Assembly (NCBI RefSeq): GCF_001951015.1
Contig: NZ_CP018914.1
Location: 1-64,000, forward strand
Direction of reading: 5' to 3'
DNA length: 64,000 bases
From: Rickettsia rickettsii
GTDB taxonomy: Bacteria; Pseudomonadota; Alphaproteobacteria; Rickettsiales; Rickettsiaceae
Part shown: positions 39,748 to 50,639 of the stretch, piece after piece
How positions within the stretch are numbered: the first letter of the stretch is position 1
Layout of the letters: each line of letters begins with the position of its first letter
Notes under the pieces: model-generated
Database searches by the model: none
Told to the model about the DNA's origin: nothing
The model's input: only the letters and a program-made list of their open reading frames with translations
Program-made: the position numbers and the translations under genes

Positions 39748-42406
39748 TTAAATTTTTCTCATTGAGGCTAACTCTGAGGAATTATAACAAGCACCTAACA
39801 TATTGCTAGAATCTTCATTATTATCATAATATGGTCTAAATGAAGAATTAAGGTGTAAATAATCGAACTTAAATAAAGGTTCTTTAAAGTATGAATCATG
39901 TGACCGGCTTGTCGTAATATTCGTATAATTAGTTTCTAGTTTTTCTTCTTTAAATTTTTCTGCTAAATTTTTATATTTTTCAGTTTTTTGTATAAATTTA
40001 AGTTGACTACACGGTGAAGAAATTATTGATGTTAACTCTTTAGACAAATCATATAATATTCCATAAGGTTTAGGTCTTCCTTGTTCTTCTATGAGAGCTT
40101 TCGTATTAAGACAAAATACTTTTAGTGAATCTTGCAGACTTTTTTCTGATATATCTAGATTATATTGGTTATAAAAATCACCTTGGCTTGAATATAATTC
40201 AATTATTTCTGATGCTAATTTAGCTTCTTTTGCTGTATTTTCTTTTTTAGTTCTGATTCTTTTAGATGTAATAATTCATTAAAAGCTTCTTTTGCATAAG
40301 ATATATGAGTAGTATTTTTAAAATATTCTAAAGCTTTTACATAATTTCCGCTCTTAAATTCAATCTTCCCAAGTTTTATATTTGCCTCTTCAGAACCAAG
40401 GTTAGCAGCGTTTTCATACAATCCTATTGAGTCTTTAGATAGTTTTGTTGAGCCATTAGGTGTACAGATTTGTGCTTGTTGACAATAAATTTTTGCTAAT
40501 TGATGTTTATATAAGTTTTCGTTTTTATAACAATCATTAATAGATTTGTGAGTTTCTTTTAGTAATTTTTCTAATAAATTATAAATAGGTAGCGCTTGAT
40601 CAGGTAACACAGGCTGATGTAAAAGCTTATCATATATTACTTTATCGAGATTTTGAGATATTGCTGTAATAGATTTAGAGGCGGTAATATACTTCCAAAG
40701 AGATTTAGCCTCTTGCTTGCTGACTGAGCCTATTAGTTTTTCTAAATTACTAATGCTATTATTTATAGTTATACCTAATATTTTGTTAAAATTCTTAAAA
40801 CTCTTTGTTAAAAATAATTTAATATTATCTAAATTTTCAACATCAGTGCTAGAATTGTTAATATGCTGTAAAAAGTTTTTTAAGTTATATATATATTATT
40901 GATTGCTTTTAAGTCTAAAACATCGTTATTTTTGATATCTTCATAAAATTTTCAATAGTCTCATTTAATTTGTTATAAAATGAATCTTTATCTTTGCATA
41001 TTGTATGCTTAAATGATTCTAATAACTTTTCTTTTATATTATATGCCTCGAGGTAAATAAATCGTTAAACCATTTTGCAGAATTAAGTGTAACCAAATTT
41101 TCTTTTTTGGAAAATTTGATTTTAGATAAATATTTAAGGTAATTTAGAAGATTCTCTAATTTATTTTCTGATTTCGGTGTTTCTAAAGGCTGATTTAATT
41201 TTTTAACGATTTTTAAGAAATTGCCTATAGTTTTGGCATTGTCTTCTAACTGTTTATAATAATTTACTATATCTATTAATTGTTTCAATTTGTCTGTTTT
41301 AGGCAAAACATCTTCAAAACTTAAATTAATTATTTTCTATATATGTTTTAAGCTCATTGATACTATAATTGGTACTTCTTTATTAATTATATTTATAGAA
41401 TTTAAAATATATGTTAAATTTTCGCCGTCGATTGTTATTTTATTATATTCATCTAGAATGATATAATTATCATCTCTAATCTTTAATAGCTTTGTATAGT
41501 CTTTTGCTTGCTTGCTAGCTTGAAGTAAAAATAGAATCTTTTATTTTATTAATGATACTCTTTTGTTCATCGCTAAAATTACCGAGTTTTATAGTGTCAT
41601 CAATAATTTTAGATATACGAGTATGATTATTGCTTGCTTGGGCTATCAGTCACTACTATAGATAAATTACCTTTATTTATATCAATATAATTTAGTAAAT
41701 TGTTCAAATATACCGACAAGTTTTTCTAGATTGGTTTTGACAAGGGAAAAGTTAGAGTTTTTGGTTTCAATATTTTTTATTACTAATATAAATTTAGTAG
41801 GAGTCGTACTTAGAATTTTTTGTAGGAAAAATTTGTCAATAGTAGATTCAGAGGATGAATTAGCAGCATCCAAATAAGAACTGTTATATGTTAAATATTT
41901 TGCATTTTTTATATAAAAACTATCTAAAATATTTGAACTTGTGGTTAGACTTTTTTTGAGCAGTCCCAATCTCCATACTCATTACTTTCTAATATTAATT
42001 CACCGTCTTTAAGAAAATTAGCTATGAGCTTTAAATCTTCTTTCTCTTGCCCTAATATAATTATAGCTTTATTACTCCTATCAATAATAGATTCATATTT
42101 CTCACTATCTTTATTAATTAAGTCGATAAAATTTTTATCCTTTACATATTGGATATAAAATGTTCCATTTCTGCTTCCTTTATTTCTTCTTTTTTCAACA
42201 TCATTATATCCCTCATATTTTCTGCTTTATTGTGTTCAATATTATTTGTTATTTCAAACGAATTTTGATTTAGGAGTGTTTGTATCAGTTGAGTTGCATT
42301 GTTGTTGTCATTTAGCATTTGAAATAGTACTATCTACTATTTTCGTATGTTCTTGTTTTTTAAAGTTATCATTTAAACGTTTTACATAAACGGTATAATT
42401 GTACAT
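39748..42406 (-). pseudogene. Large TPR/Sel1-like repeat protein, shattered
   Basis: The start is near 42406 (MYNYTVYVKRLNDN) and the last fragment ends at 39748. Between them, open pieces of 60-130 codons alternate among the three minus frames, with many stops and shifts. The best-preserved part (40215-40610) contains TPR/Sel1-like units such as YENAANLGSEEANIKLGKIE and KSGNYVKALEYFKNTTH. The rest is Asn/Lys/Leu-rich helix without a recognised domain. The original product would have been about 880 residues; function unknown, perhaps a host-interaction protein like other rickettsial repeat proteins. Confidence 0.7.
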
Positions 42407-42605
42407 AATTAATCCGTTTCTTAGTTGTTTTTTATTTAATAATCTTAACTCAAAAAATTTCAATTTAGTTAATAAATTAATTAATTTTAACTAAAAATAT
42501 CACAATTTAGATATTACGATATTTAATATACTGAAAGATGATTTTTATTGCATATATGATAAGAATAAGTTTTATTATAAATAAATATTAATAATTACTT
42601 AGGTT

Positions 42606-43202
42606 ATGAGAAATAATAAAAACCAAATGTATATTATAAAAATTTTTATAGCCCTAGCTATGATTACGGGCATAATATTTTTATGTTTATTGTATTCTTC
42701 ATTAACTCCGTCTAAGCTTAAGATTGGTGCGAAAACTAGTAGTATGGACGATTCGCCTAAAATTAAGTTTACTCTTATAGATCAAGAAGGAAAGAAATTT
42801 GATAGTACCCATTTGCAAGGTCATTTAAGTTTGATTTATTTTGGTACTACCTATTCCTTATATGACAATCAAACACTAAAAAGAGTAGAAGATATTATTA
42901 AGATTTTGAAGAAAGAGAATATTTTAGTACAAGTAGTTTTTATTACTCTAGATTCTGAGCATGATACAAGTGAAGTATTAAAAAAATATTTAGAAAAAAT
43001 AGATGATAATTTTATAGGTTTAACAGGGAGAGTCGAAGATATTGAACAATTAGCAGATCAATTTAAGGTCTTCTATACATCCAAAATATTTGATGTAAAA
43101 ACAAACAAATATGAATTACAACATTCTAATTTTGTGTATTTAATTAGCAGTCAGGGAAAATTTTTAAAGCATTATTGCTTAGGCTTACCGAAAAATGGTT
43201 AA
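42606..43202 (+). CDS. Sco1/SenC-family protein lacking the copper-binding cysteines
   Basis: Sco proteins are membrane-anchored thioredoxin-fold copper chaperones for cytochrome c oxidase. The 198-residue protein has one N-terminal membrane helix (residues 9-31) and the Sco fold (FTLIDQEGKKFDSTHLQGHL, then VVFITLDSEHDTSEVLKKYL, then FVYLISSQGKFLKHY). The metal motif CxxxC, expected after YFGTT, reads SLYDN, so both cysteines are replaced (S84 and N88). The later His (H173) is kept. Copper binding by the usual site is therefore impossible. The ATG is preceded by a weak purine stretch. Confidence 0.82.
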   Translation: MRNNKNQMYIIKIFIALAMITGIIFLCLLYSSLTPSKLKIGAKTSSMDDSPKIKFTLIDQEGKKFDSTHLQGHLSLIYFGTTYSLYDNQTLKRVEDIIKILKKENILVQVVFITLDSEHDTSEVLKKYLEKIDDNFIGLTGRVEDIEQLADQFKVFYTSKIFDVKTNKYELQHSNFVYLISSQGKFLKHYCLGLPKNG

Positions 43203-43212
43203 CAGATAATCT

Positions 43213-43782
43213 CTAAGCATTTCCTATTTGTGATGAGAAATGTATTTCATCAATGCCTAAGTGTTTTAATGCATTATGCCATTTACTTTCAGGATTATCG
43301 GCAAAAATAAATTCTTTATTACAATCCATAACCAGCCATAGATTTGTCTCTAATTCTTCTTCAAGCTGCCCTGGTTTCCATGCTGTATAACCGACAATGA
43401 ATAAGCTATTTTTAGGTCCTTTACCGAAAGCTATATCTTCTGAAATTTCTAAATTAGAGCTTACTGCTAAATCATTATGGAAATCCAATAACAAATTTTT
43501 ATTATAATCGCTAGAATGAAGAAAAAACCCTTTTTCATGTTCTACGGGTCCGCCAAGATATATAGGAACCATAACCGGGGTTGTTATTTCGTCATTTTTT
43601 ATTTTAAAAAACGATTTTAAATCTATATGATTTACTAAGCGGTTAAATATTAATCCTATTGCTCCTTCTTCCGTGTGTGATAACATATAAATTAAGGATT
43701 TATGGTAAATGCCTTTTGTAATGACATGCGGTGTAGCAACTAGTGTTTTACCGGATAAGTTATGAAAAATTTTATCGCTCAT
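43213..43782 (-). CDS. YqgE/AlgH family protein (UPF0301)
   Basis: The 189-residue protein shows the family motifs [33 protein letters not shown]-like [18 protein letters not shown], and [14 protein letters not shown]. Members occur across proteobacteria; AlgH was first linked to alginate regulation, and a biochemical role is not settled. The length is normal. It is convergent with the Sco gene, whose stop lies 10 bases away. Confidence 0.9.
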   Translation of the reverse strand: MSDKIFHNLSGKTLVATPHVITKGIYHKSLIYMLSHTEEGAIGLIFNRLVNHIDLKSFFKIKNDEITTPVMVPIYLGGPVEHEKGFFLHSSDYNKNLLLDFHNDLAVSSNLEISEDIAFGKGPKNSLFIVGYTAWKPGQLEEELETNLWLVMDCNKEFIFADNPESKWHNALKHLGIDEIHFSSQIGNA

Positions 43783-43847
43783 AAATTAAACTTTAATTAT
43801 ATAATATATAAGATTTAAATCCAATTATTCAATAGAAGTTAACAATA

Positions 43848-44516
43848 ATGATCACATTTTTTGATATTACTATTTTTGCTATTATTACTCTTTTCTCATT
43901 TTGCGGCTTATATCAAGGCATAATCGGGTTTGCAACTAGAATACTCGGTTTTATTACTTCTATAATGTTAGGATATTTTTTATATCCATATATTTCTGAC
44001 CTAATCGGGAAATATATGGATAATGAGGTTATAAGCATAATTATTGCCGGTGTTATATCTTATGTTATTGCTTTAATTTTATGTGTTTTTATAGTTTATA
44101 AATTTCTTGCTATAATTTCATTTATGAGAAACGGTTTTATTGACAGATTCTTAGGGTTATTAGCAGGATTTGCCGTAGGTACTACTATCTCGTTAGTACT
44201 ATTTTTTATAACAATGATCTTTACTTCTGAAAACTATTTTAAAAGTAAATCTTTAAAAGATTTTGTAGTAAGTAGCAAACAGAGCAAATATGGAGGAGTA
44301 CTGAAAGTTGCCGTTACCACTGATTATTTAGATAAATTAAGTAAAAATATTATAGTTATAATTCCAAACGAGACTTTAAAATCTATTGAAATATTTGGAA
44401 ATAAAGACCTAAATAATTTCAAAAACTCTCTTAAGAAATCTAATGATTCTAACGATGATGAGGGTGTATTTTCTCGAGAATTACAAGATGAGCTTTCTAA
44501 TATAGATGATGAATAG
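43848..44516 (+). CDS. cvpA: CvpA family membrane protein
   Basis: The 222-residue protein has four hydrophobic segments in its first 125 residues and a charged C-terminal tail (DSNDDEGVFSRELQDELSN). The opening FFDITIFAIITLFSFCGLYQGIIGFATR and the RNGFIDRFLGLLAGFAVG segment are typical of CvpA, linked in other bacteria to colicin V production, envelope homeostasis and biofilm traits. It is divergent from the YqgE gene. Confidence 0.87.
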   Translation: MITFFDITIFAIITLFSFCGLYQGIIGFATRILGFITSIMLGYFLYPYISDLIGKYMDNEVISIIIAGVISYVIALILCVFIVYKFLAIISFMRNGFIDRFLGLLAGFAVGTTISLVLFFITMIFTSENYFKSKSLKDFVVSSKQSKYGGVLKVAVTTDYLDKLSKNIIVIIPNETLKSIEIFGNKDLNNFKNSLKKSNDSNDDEGVFSRELQDELSNIDDE

Positions 44517-44529
44517 GATGTTATTTTGA

Positions 44530-44656
44530 CGTCATTGCGAGGAAATTACGACATTATTGTGCGGATCGAAAAACGCACTCGGTGTCATCCCGTGGTTTGA
44601 CCACGGGACGACACCGGAAAACTGATCCACACGGGCAATGCCTGGTCGCAATGACG
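44530..44656. repeat. Nested palindrome: one repeat family inside another
   Basis: The outer ends are CGTCATTGCGAGG and GGTCGCAATGACG. The interior carries GGTGTCATCCCGTGG (44581-44595) and CCACGGGACGACACC (44601-44615), a complete hairpin of the second family, as if inserted into the loop of the first. The remaining spacer to 44785 has no gene. Confidence 0.8.
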
Positions 44657-44785
44657 ATTACCTACCAAACAAACACCATAACCCCTACCTTTCATTAAAC
44701 CAGCCTATTTCCCTTAAATTTCATAAATCATGCCATCGTAAATAATTAATAAATATTAACTAATAGTAAATTTATTTATTAATTA

Positions 44786-44814
44786 TTGTGCGTCGTAAAT
44801 AAATAGTGTATAAT
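44786..44814 (+). promoter_or_regulatory. Candidate promoter of the autotransporter pseudogene
   Basis: TTGTGC (44786-44791), 17 bases, then a perfect TATAAT (44809-44814), 55 bases before the former start codon. The promoter looks intact although the gene is not. Confidence 0.55.
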
Positions 44815-44868
44815 GACCGATAAGTTAAGTGGTAAAATCATTAAAAGCAATAAATTATAGGGGAAATT

Positions 44869-46320
44869 ATAACTAATAAGAACAAAATTTTTTTAATAAA
44901 CTTTTACTAGCAACCAGTAGTATTGGGCTGCTTGCAAGCATGGGAGGCTTTGCGGCGGATATTATTCCGGCGGGAAATCCATCTTCTAATATAGGTACGA
45001 TGAATGATTGAAGATATAATCACAACCATTATCTTCCACAAGATAATGACAATATTATTATCGCAGAAAATAACCATATGGTTAATGTTGCCCAAAATAT
45101 TAATATTAATGATATTAATCTTTATGGTTTTAATGGGGTATTTACTATTATTGAAGGCAATCCAACTACAAGAGTTAGTATTAACAATATAACTAACGTT
45201 GACAATCTGCAAACTCAAAGGGCAGTTCAAAATGCTTTAGTAGCACCTCTTGCATATGGCGCTAATAATAATGCAGAAGCAAAGCTAAAGCTTATAAGCG
45301 GTAATGGAACAGGTTCTGAGCTAACCATTACCGGTAATGATATTAGTGCCGTTGAATCTATTGAGCTTGTATTTAAAGAAAAAGTTGATATGAAACATCG
45401 CAACGGCAGTGTAATAGATACAGGGAATTTAGAGTTTATAAGTTTTGGGAAGGTAAGGGTTAATAAAGGTTTTACCGGTAATATTACTACTACTAAAACT
45501 ATTAGAGGAGAGGTAACTTTCGTAAAGATTCCTGATATTTATGAAATCGGCTCAACAAACCAAACAAGTTTCTAAAGTGATGTTTGAAGGTAATCATGAA
45601 CACAAATTGCATAATGATATTCATTCTAGACAAACTAATTTTGATTCGGGAACTTATAATATTCGCACTCAGGACATTACAATTAACGGTAATGCTAACG
45701 TTAATGGCTCGACATTCGATCTTAGACGTAACGTAATTCTTATCGGTGATGTAGTACTTGAAGGTAATATTACTATAAATGCTTTAGGAGAAAGCGGTAT
45801 AGTTTTTCACAATCTCCCTAGGGCATTCTGTACAAATATTGTGATTAATATTAATAGGGGCTCACACGGCGAATGATGTAGCCGCCCTATCAATTTTGAG
45901 GATGAGTAATGGAGATGGATTGGTTCCTAATGGATATACTTATACTGCAGCAAACCGGTACAGGTGTGAATAATATGTATGTCGCTGGGTAAGTCCGGTA
46001 ACTTAACTACAGGGATTGCAGGCATAAAATTAACCGCTCCTAAGAGATTATCAAACGATACTCAAATAGTACCGGGACTACATGCTTCTGTAGAAAATAG
46101 CTTTAGCAATAAGCAACCTAAGATGAACGCTAGATTTATTTGGGCAGATAATTACTTTGAGAACACTACAATTAGCAGCACACCGAAAGTCAGCTATAAT
46201 GTAGGTGCAAGTTTACTTACCGCTCATAAGAATATTGAGCTATTTGCAACGTATAACTGTAATTTACGCAGCAAATATAATAGCCACCAAAGGTTCATAA
46301 AGTTAAAGATATTGTTCTAA
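44869..46320 (+). pseudogene. Sca-type autotransporter, internally deleted and frameshifted
   Basis: The gene keeps a signal-peptide region (LLLATSSIGLLASMGGFAAD), passenger fragments rich in Asn, Gly, Thr and Ile (NITNVDNLQTQRAVQNALVA, GNANVNGSTFDLRRNVI), and the end of a beta-barrel (ITAPKRL-like KLTAPKRLSNDTQIVPGLHA to HQRFIKLKILF). The expected ATG at 44869 reads ATA. The T-run after it shifts the frame, a TGA lies at 45009, and shifts occur near 45550 and 45880-45980. At about 1.45 kb it is far shorter than full Sca genes, so much of the passenger and barrel is deleted. I cannot assign the sca number. Confidence 0.78.
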
Positions 46321-46349
46321 AAATATCATTCCTGTGCGGGATACCAAAT

Positions 46350-46452
46350 CGTCATTGCGAGCAGCCGTAGGCTGCGTGGCAATCTCATGAAATAATAACA
46401 AACTCCTGAGATTGCTGCGTCAAATTACTTTGTAATTTTCCTTGCAATGACG
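46350..46452. repeat. Palindromic repeat, near copy of 9022-9120
   Basis: CGTCATTGCGAGCAGCCGTA to CCTTGCAATGACG; the left 45 bases match the element upstream of the patatin pseudogene almost exactly. A truncated piece of the TTTTCCAAGTTGA family follows at about 46490-46545 (CTTGCTCTTTTTGAAGTTAA). Confidence 0.85.
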
Positions 46453-46553
46453 AAAAAACAATATCCACGCAGCAATGCCTCATCGCCTTGTGAATTCCTT
46501 GCTCTTTTTGAAGTTAATCTTTGTCTACCATTCTTCATTTCACATCAGTATAC

Positions 46554-47876
46554 TCATAATTCCCTAACCGGTTTTAGTACTAACTTTTTGTTACTAAAGA
46601 TATTGATTTTAGAAAAGAAATTACTTTTTGGCTTTTTAAAATCACGTTGATAATTTTCACCGGTGATAGCATTATAGCTAGTAATTAAAGAAGGTATAAC
46701 CTCGTTATAATATATTTTATACAGGTCATGCATAGTTTCTTTGGTAGTTAAATATCCCCATTTTATGGTTTGTTGCGGTACTCTTGCTAAGGCTTCAATG
46801 CAGGCTATCGCTTCTTCAATTTCAGGGTTTTTATTTTTATACACGTCAGCTGCCGGTGATAAATTAGCTTGCATATCTTTAAACATAGCATCAATCATTA
46901 ATGCCATATATTCATCGGTTTTAAATTTTCTTACAAATATTAGATTATTCCTACTGCTATAATTTAAAAGCCGAAATTTATATATAAAAATCATGAATTT
47001 TATAGCATAAACTTTTAAGCCGCTAACTTTATTTGCATTATAAAATTTAAGTTTCGTTTCATAATCTAATTGCTTTTTCATACCTGCTTTAAGGAGCTTA
47101 CTCAGCAAATTATGACAATGTATTATATCATTTTTTCTAGCAATTCGTACTTTATCGGTAGCTTTAGTACCGGAAAAATTAGCTGAATGGCGAGTTATTT
47201 GCCTGCCTTTATCATCTCTCTTTATATCGGCAAAATGCCCAAGCTCTTGGGCTGCGATAATCTGAAGTCTTGCTGCCGCAGCAAAGCCGTTGCCGTAAGT
47301 CGGATTATCTTTATTGTTTTCAGCAAAAGGATTACCGCCGCATGAAACAAAAATAGCTACGTCCTTGCCGTTAGTGCTTTGCATACCGCTATTACCGCCT
47401 ACTCGTTGCCAGCTAACCATATCCATCATATCGCCGATATTATGTGAGTAGGTAAGAAATACTTCCGTCTTATTAAGAAGAAGCCACTTTATTACGATCG
47501 GATGAGCCGACTGAACAAAAATACGTGCTAGCATTTCGGTTACTTCTTTCTTAACCGGCTGTAGCTTTTGTATTTGCTTTTTTAAATTATCGAAAATTGA
47601 TTTTATTTTTTGATCTGAAGCGGAATTTCTGTATAAATTTTGAAAAAGCTTGGTAGTTTCAGGGATTAAATGCGGGCTTGTTAGCTCTTCTTGACTAACC
47701 ATTAAGCTTATATTAAGAGCAGGTTCGGTAAACCTTGCAAAATTGCAGCAATCATCGGTATCTATCCGTAATTTACCGGACTTAATTAATTGCATAGCCA
47801 AATGCTCATACTCTATTTCCATGTCCTGCTTATAAATAGCAGGAACACGGTCAAGAATGTGATATATGCTAGTCAT
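46554..47876 (-). CDS. Conserved hypothetical protein (possible DUF2748 family)
   Basis: This 440-residue, fully open frame encodes a soluble protein with no signal peptide. Visible segments include DMMDMVSWQRVGGNSGMQST, KDVAIFVSCGGNPF and IIAAQELGHFADIKRDDKG. The last has an E-L-G-H-F spacing that recalls a degenerate metalloprotease helix, but HExxH is not present (Q-E-L-G-H). I believe the Rickettsia-specific family DUF2748 fits; this is from memory and untested. An intact 1.3-kb frame amid pseudogenes suggests selection. Confidence 0.65.
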   Translation of the reverse strand: MTSIYHILDRVPAIYKQDMEIEYEHLAMQLIKSGKLRIDTDDCCNFARFTEPALNISLMVSQEELTSPHLIPETTKLFQNLYRNSASDQKIKSIFDNLKKQIQKLQPVKKEVTEMLARIFVQSAHPIVIKWLLLNKTEVFLTYSHNIGDMMDMVSWQRVGGNSGMQSTNGKDVAIFVSCGGNPFAENNKDNPTYGNGFAAAARLQIIAAQELGHFADIKRDDKGRQITRHSANFSGTKATDKVRIARKNDIIHCHNLLSKLLKAGMKKQLDYETKLKFYNANKVSGLKVYAIKFMIFIYKFRLLNYSSRNNLIFVRKFKTDEYMALMIDAMFKDMQANLSPAADVYKNKNPEIEEAIACIEALARVPQQTIKWGYLTTKETMHDLYKIYYNEVIPSLITSYNAITGENYQRDFKKPKSNFFSKINIFSNKKLVLKPVREL

Positions 47877-47885
47877 TTTAAAAAT

Positions 47886-48555
47886 TTAGTGGTTATTTTC
47901 TACATTACTTGTTGGTAGTACATCATCATTTTCGTCTATATTTAAAGGTATGAGCTCTAAGTTAAATACCAGCTCAGGTTCATTAGGTACGTGCTTCGGT
48001 TTAGGTTCTTCTTCAAATATGAGGTTTACAACAACATCTACCTTAGGGAATACTGAAATTTATCTGACGATTTTAACTTTATTGCATCTAATGGTTTTTG
48101 TCTACCATCTTTATTTTTAATACATATGTTAATTGCCTCTCTCCTAAAAAATAAATGAGGATAATCATCGAAAATTTTTGTAATTAGCTCCGGCTGTTGC
48201 TCGCTAAAATATTTGCGACATACCTTATTACCATATCTAAATATTTTATATGCTAAGAATAAGACAAAACAACCTTGTTCTTCTTCAGTAAATTTATCAG
48301 CAAAATATTTTTGATTAAGAAAATCTTCAACTCCTCTTCTGATGCCGGTTGAAGAAATCGCTATTTTTTTTAAAGTGGTTTTGAGCAATCAACCGAAAAG
48401 CAAGATATCTTTATACTTCGCAGCTGTCCGCTTTTTGCTTTTTCAGTTATTATTTCAGATTCAGGTACTTGCTTTTCCATTTGCCATAAATTGTACTCTA
48501 CATTGCCGGGAGTAGTTTTCTTTATATCATCCCATGTGATGTGCTTAACCTTCTT
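47886..48555 (-). pseudogene. Hypothetical protein gene with frameshifts
   Basis: Three joined pieces read ITWDDIKKTTPGNVEYNLW, then GIRRGVEDFLNQKYFADKFT with FDDYPHLFFRREAINICIKN, then EEEPKPKHVPNEPELVFN to the TAA at 47886-47888. Frame changes occur near 48390 and 48050. No start codon is visible in the first piece. No domain is recognised. It lies 9 bases upstream of the intact 440-residue gene and may once have shared its operon. Confidence 0.55.
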
Positions 48556-49826
48556 TTGTAGTAGTTAAAATTTGATTTAACAACGATTTAGAACTCTTTA
48601 ATATATCCTCTGCATGATGATACATATAACTAATCAAAGAAATAGTATCTTGAAACGCTAATTTTTCCATAGGATTACTATTCATTTCTTTGATATTATT
48701 TGGTATCATAACGAAAAAATTTATTGTGCATTGGCAATTTAGTCGTAAAGAAATTACTGAAATCTGTCTCATTATTTTTTTTGATTTCTACACTCCTTAA
48801 ATTAGCAAAAAGTAAAGCTAATCTTTGTAGATCTTGTCCTACAGGTACGGTTATATTAGATTGTTTATTAATCATTTTACAAAATTTAGTAAGTACATAT
48901 CATAGTTTTTTTTCTTCCTTAGAGTTAAACATATTATCACCGGCATCATGCAGAACTGCTATTAGAGCAGTGGCAATAGAATTTAAAAAACCGGACGCTG
49001 CTATGTCGCCAAGATAACAAACCCATTTTATAAGAGAAGAGGCACTCACACGTTAAATACCCTGCATCATGAACTACTAGGCCGCTACTTACAGCACTAG
49101 CAGCAATACATACATTGTTGTAAAGCCATATTAAAACATTTATAATATTCTTCTAATTTAGGGTTAATGACTTTCAATTCTTTAATTTGGTTGTTTATAT
49201 CTGCAGTATACCCAACATTTGCAGATTGTAACATTTTTTTATGTCTGCAATTGCTTGCGCATGTCGAGCTATATCGTGGTCATGTTTAGCTATTATGCTT
49301 ATTAATGCATTTAATGTTTGACTCACTTCTATTATATCATGCGAATCTTTATTATTAAACGAAGTTAATTGACTACTATCTCTCGATAACATCGGTGAAT
49401 TATTAGTTTTATTAAGTTCTGGAGTTATTTGACTGAGAATTTCCTGAAATTCTTCCTCATTCTCTGGACAAGATATATATATTTCTTAAGTACAGTACCA
49501 GCTTCGCTTAATTTGCCTGCTTTATAAAAAGCTTTTCCTAATAAAACATCAGTATCTTTAGGTTTAGATGTATATAGAGCTGTTTGTCGTAATGAAGCTA
49601 CTGCCTTAAGGTAAAGGTCTGTTTGTTCCACATTATTATAATACTCTCCCCAACACAAGTAAGTGATGTCTTCATAATAATAGATATTTAGAAAACCTTT
49701 ATATTGTTTAATTTAAGGTAAATATATTAAGTGCTTCCTTATATTCATTTTTACTTAAAAGTTCTCTTCCTTTAGAGATTCGATCTCTTTCATATTCTAA
49801 TCTATTATTAGTTAATTGTTTAAATC
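48545..49826 (-). pseudogene. TPR-containing protein, shattered
   Basis: From the 5' end the pieces read ERDRISKGRELLSKNEYKEA, then TDVLLGKAFYKAGKLSEAGT (TPR-like), then NALISIIAKHDHDIARHAQA, then INNQIKELKVINPKLEEYYK, then AVLHDAGDNMFNSKEEKK and SLISYMYHHAEDILKSSKSL. At least six stops or frame changes break it. It resembles in style the repeat-protein pseudogene at 39748-42406, and the two may be paralogues. Confidence 0.65.
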
Positions 49827-50545
49827 ATATTATGGCCGCCGTTGATAGAAATAGTCTCACCTGTGATAAATCCGGCATTTTCATCAACTAAAAATGCCAC
49901 GGCTCTAGCTATTTCTTCCGGCTGTCCTAGTCTTTTTTTGTGGATACTATTAACGATTTTAACAAGCACGTCTTCGGGTACTGCTCCTACCATTTCGGTT
50001 GCAATATACCCTGGAGCTATATAGTTAATGGTGATATTTTTAGAAGCAGTTTCACGAGCAAGGGCCTTAGTAAAGCTGATAATTCCAGCTTTAGCAGCAG
50101 AGTAATTAGTCTGCCCAACCTGCCTTGCTTGAGCATTAATTGAACTGATATTTATTATATGACCGTAATCTTGGTTTCGTATCTGCTCCATTACGCTACT
50201 AGACATATTAAAGCAAGAATTGAGATTAACGTTAATCACATCATTCCAATCTTGATTACTCGTTCTATGTAGCATTTTATCTTTGGTAATACCGGCATTA
50301 TTTACAAGAATACTTACCGGTTTTTTAAACTCCTCTTCAATTTCCTTTACTGCTTTTCTACATTCTTCAAAATCCGCAATATTCTAGCGTTTGGTTTTTA
50401 TACCGTATTTTTCTTCTATTTCTTTAGCAGTGTCGTAATTGCTGAAAAAATTAGCCACTATCGTAAGACCCTTATTTTTTAATTCTAAAGCGGTAGCTTT
50501 ACCTATTCCTCTAGTACCGCCTGTTACAATTGTAAGTTCTGACAT
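49820..50545 (-). pseudogene. phbB: Acetoacetyl-CoA reductase-like SDR, one amber stop
   Basis: A short-chain dehydrogenase of 241 codons is complete from ATG 50545 (after GGAGG) to TAA 49820-49822. It has the cofactor motif TGGTRGIGK, NNAG, catalytic Ser in ISSINAQ and YSAAK, and the C-terminal FITGETISINGG. The internal pattern resembles PhaB/PhbB, acetoacetyl-CoA reductases, more than FabG. One TAG at 50384-50386 (codon 54) is the only lesion; one base change from a TGG Trp codon would explain it. It is either a very recent pseudogene or a read-through case. Confidence 0.85.
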
Positions 50546-50639
50546 TATTCCTCCATACCTATATTTTTGACTTTTATTAAATTTAACCGGTGGGGTTATA
50601 CTTAGTTTAAGCTATGATACTGCATTTAGTTAACGGTTT

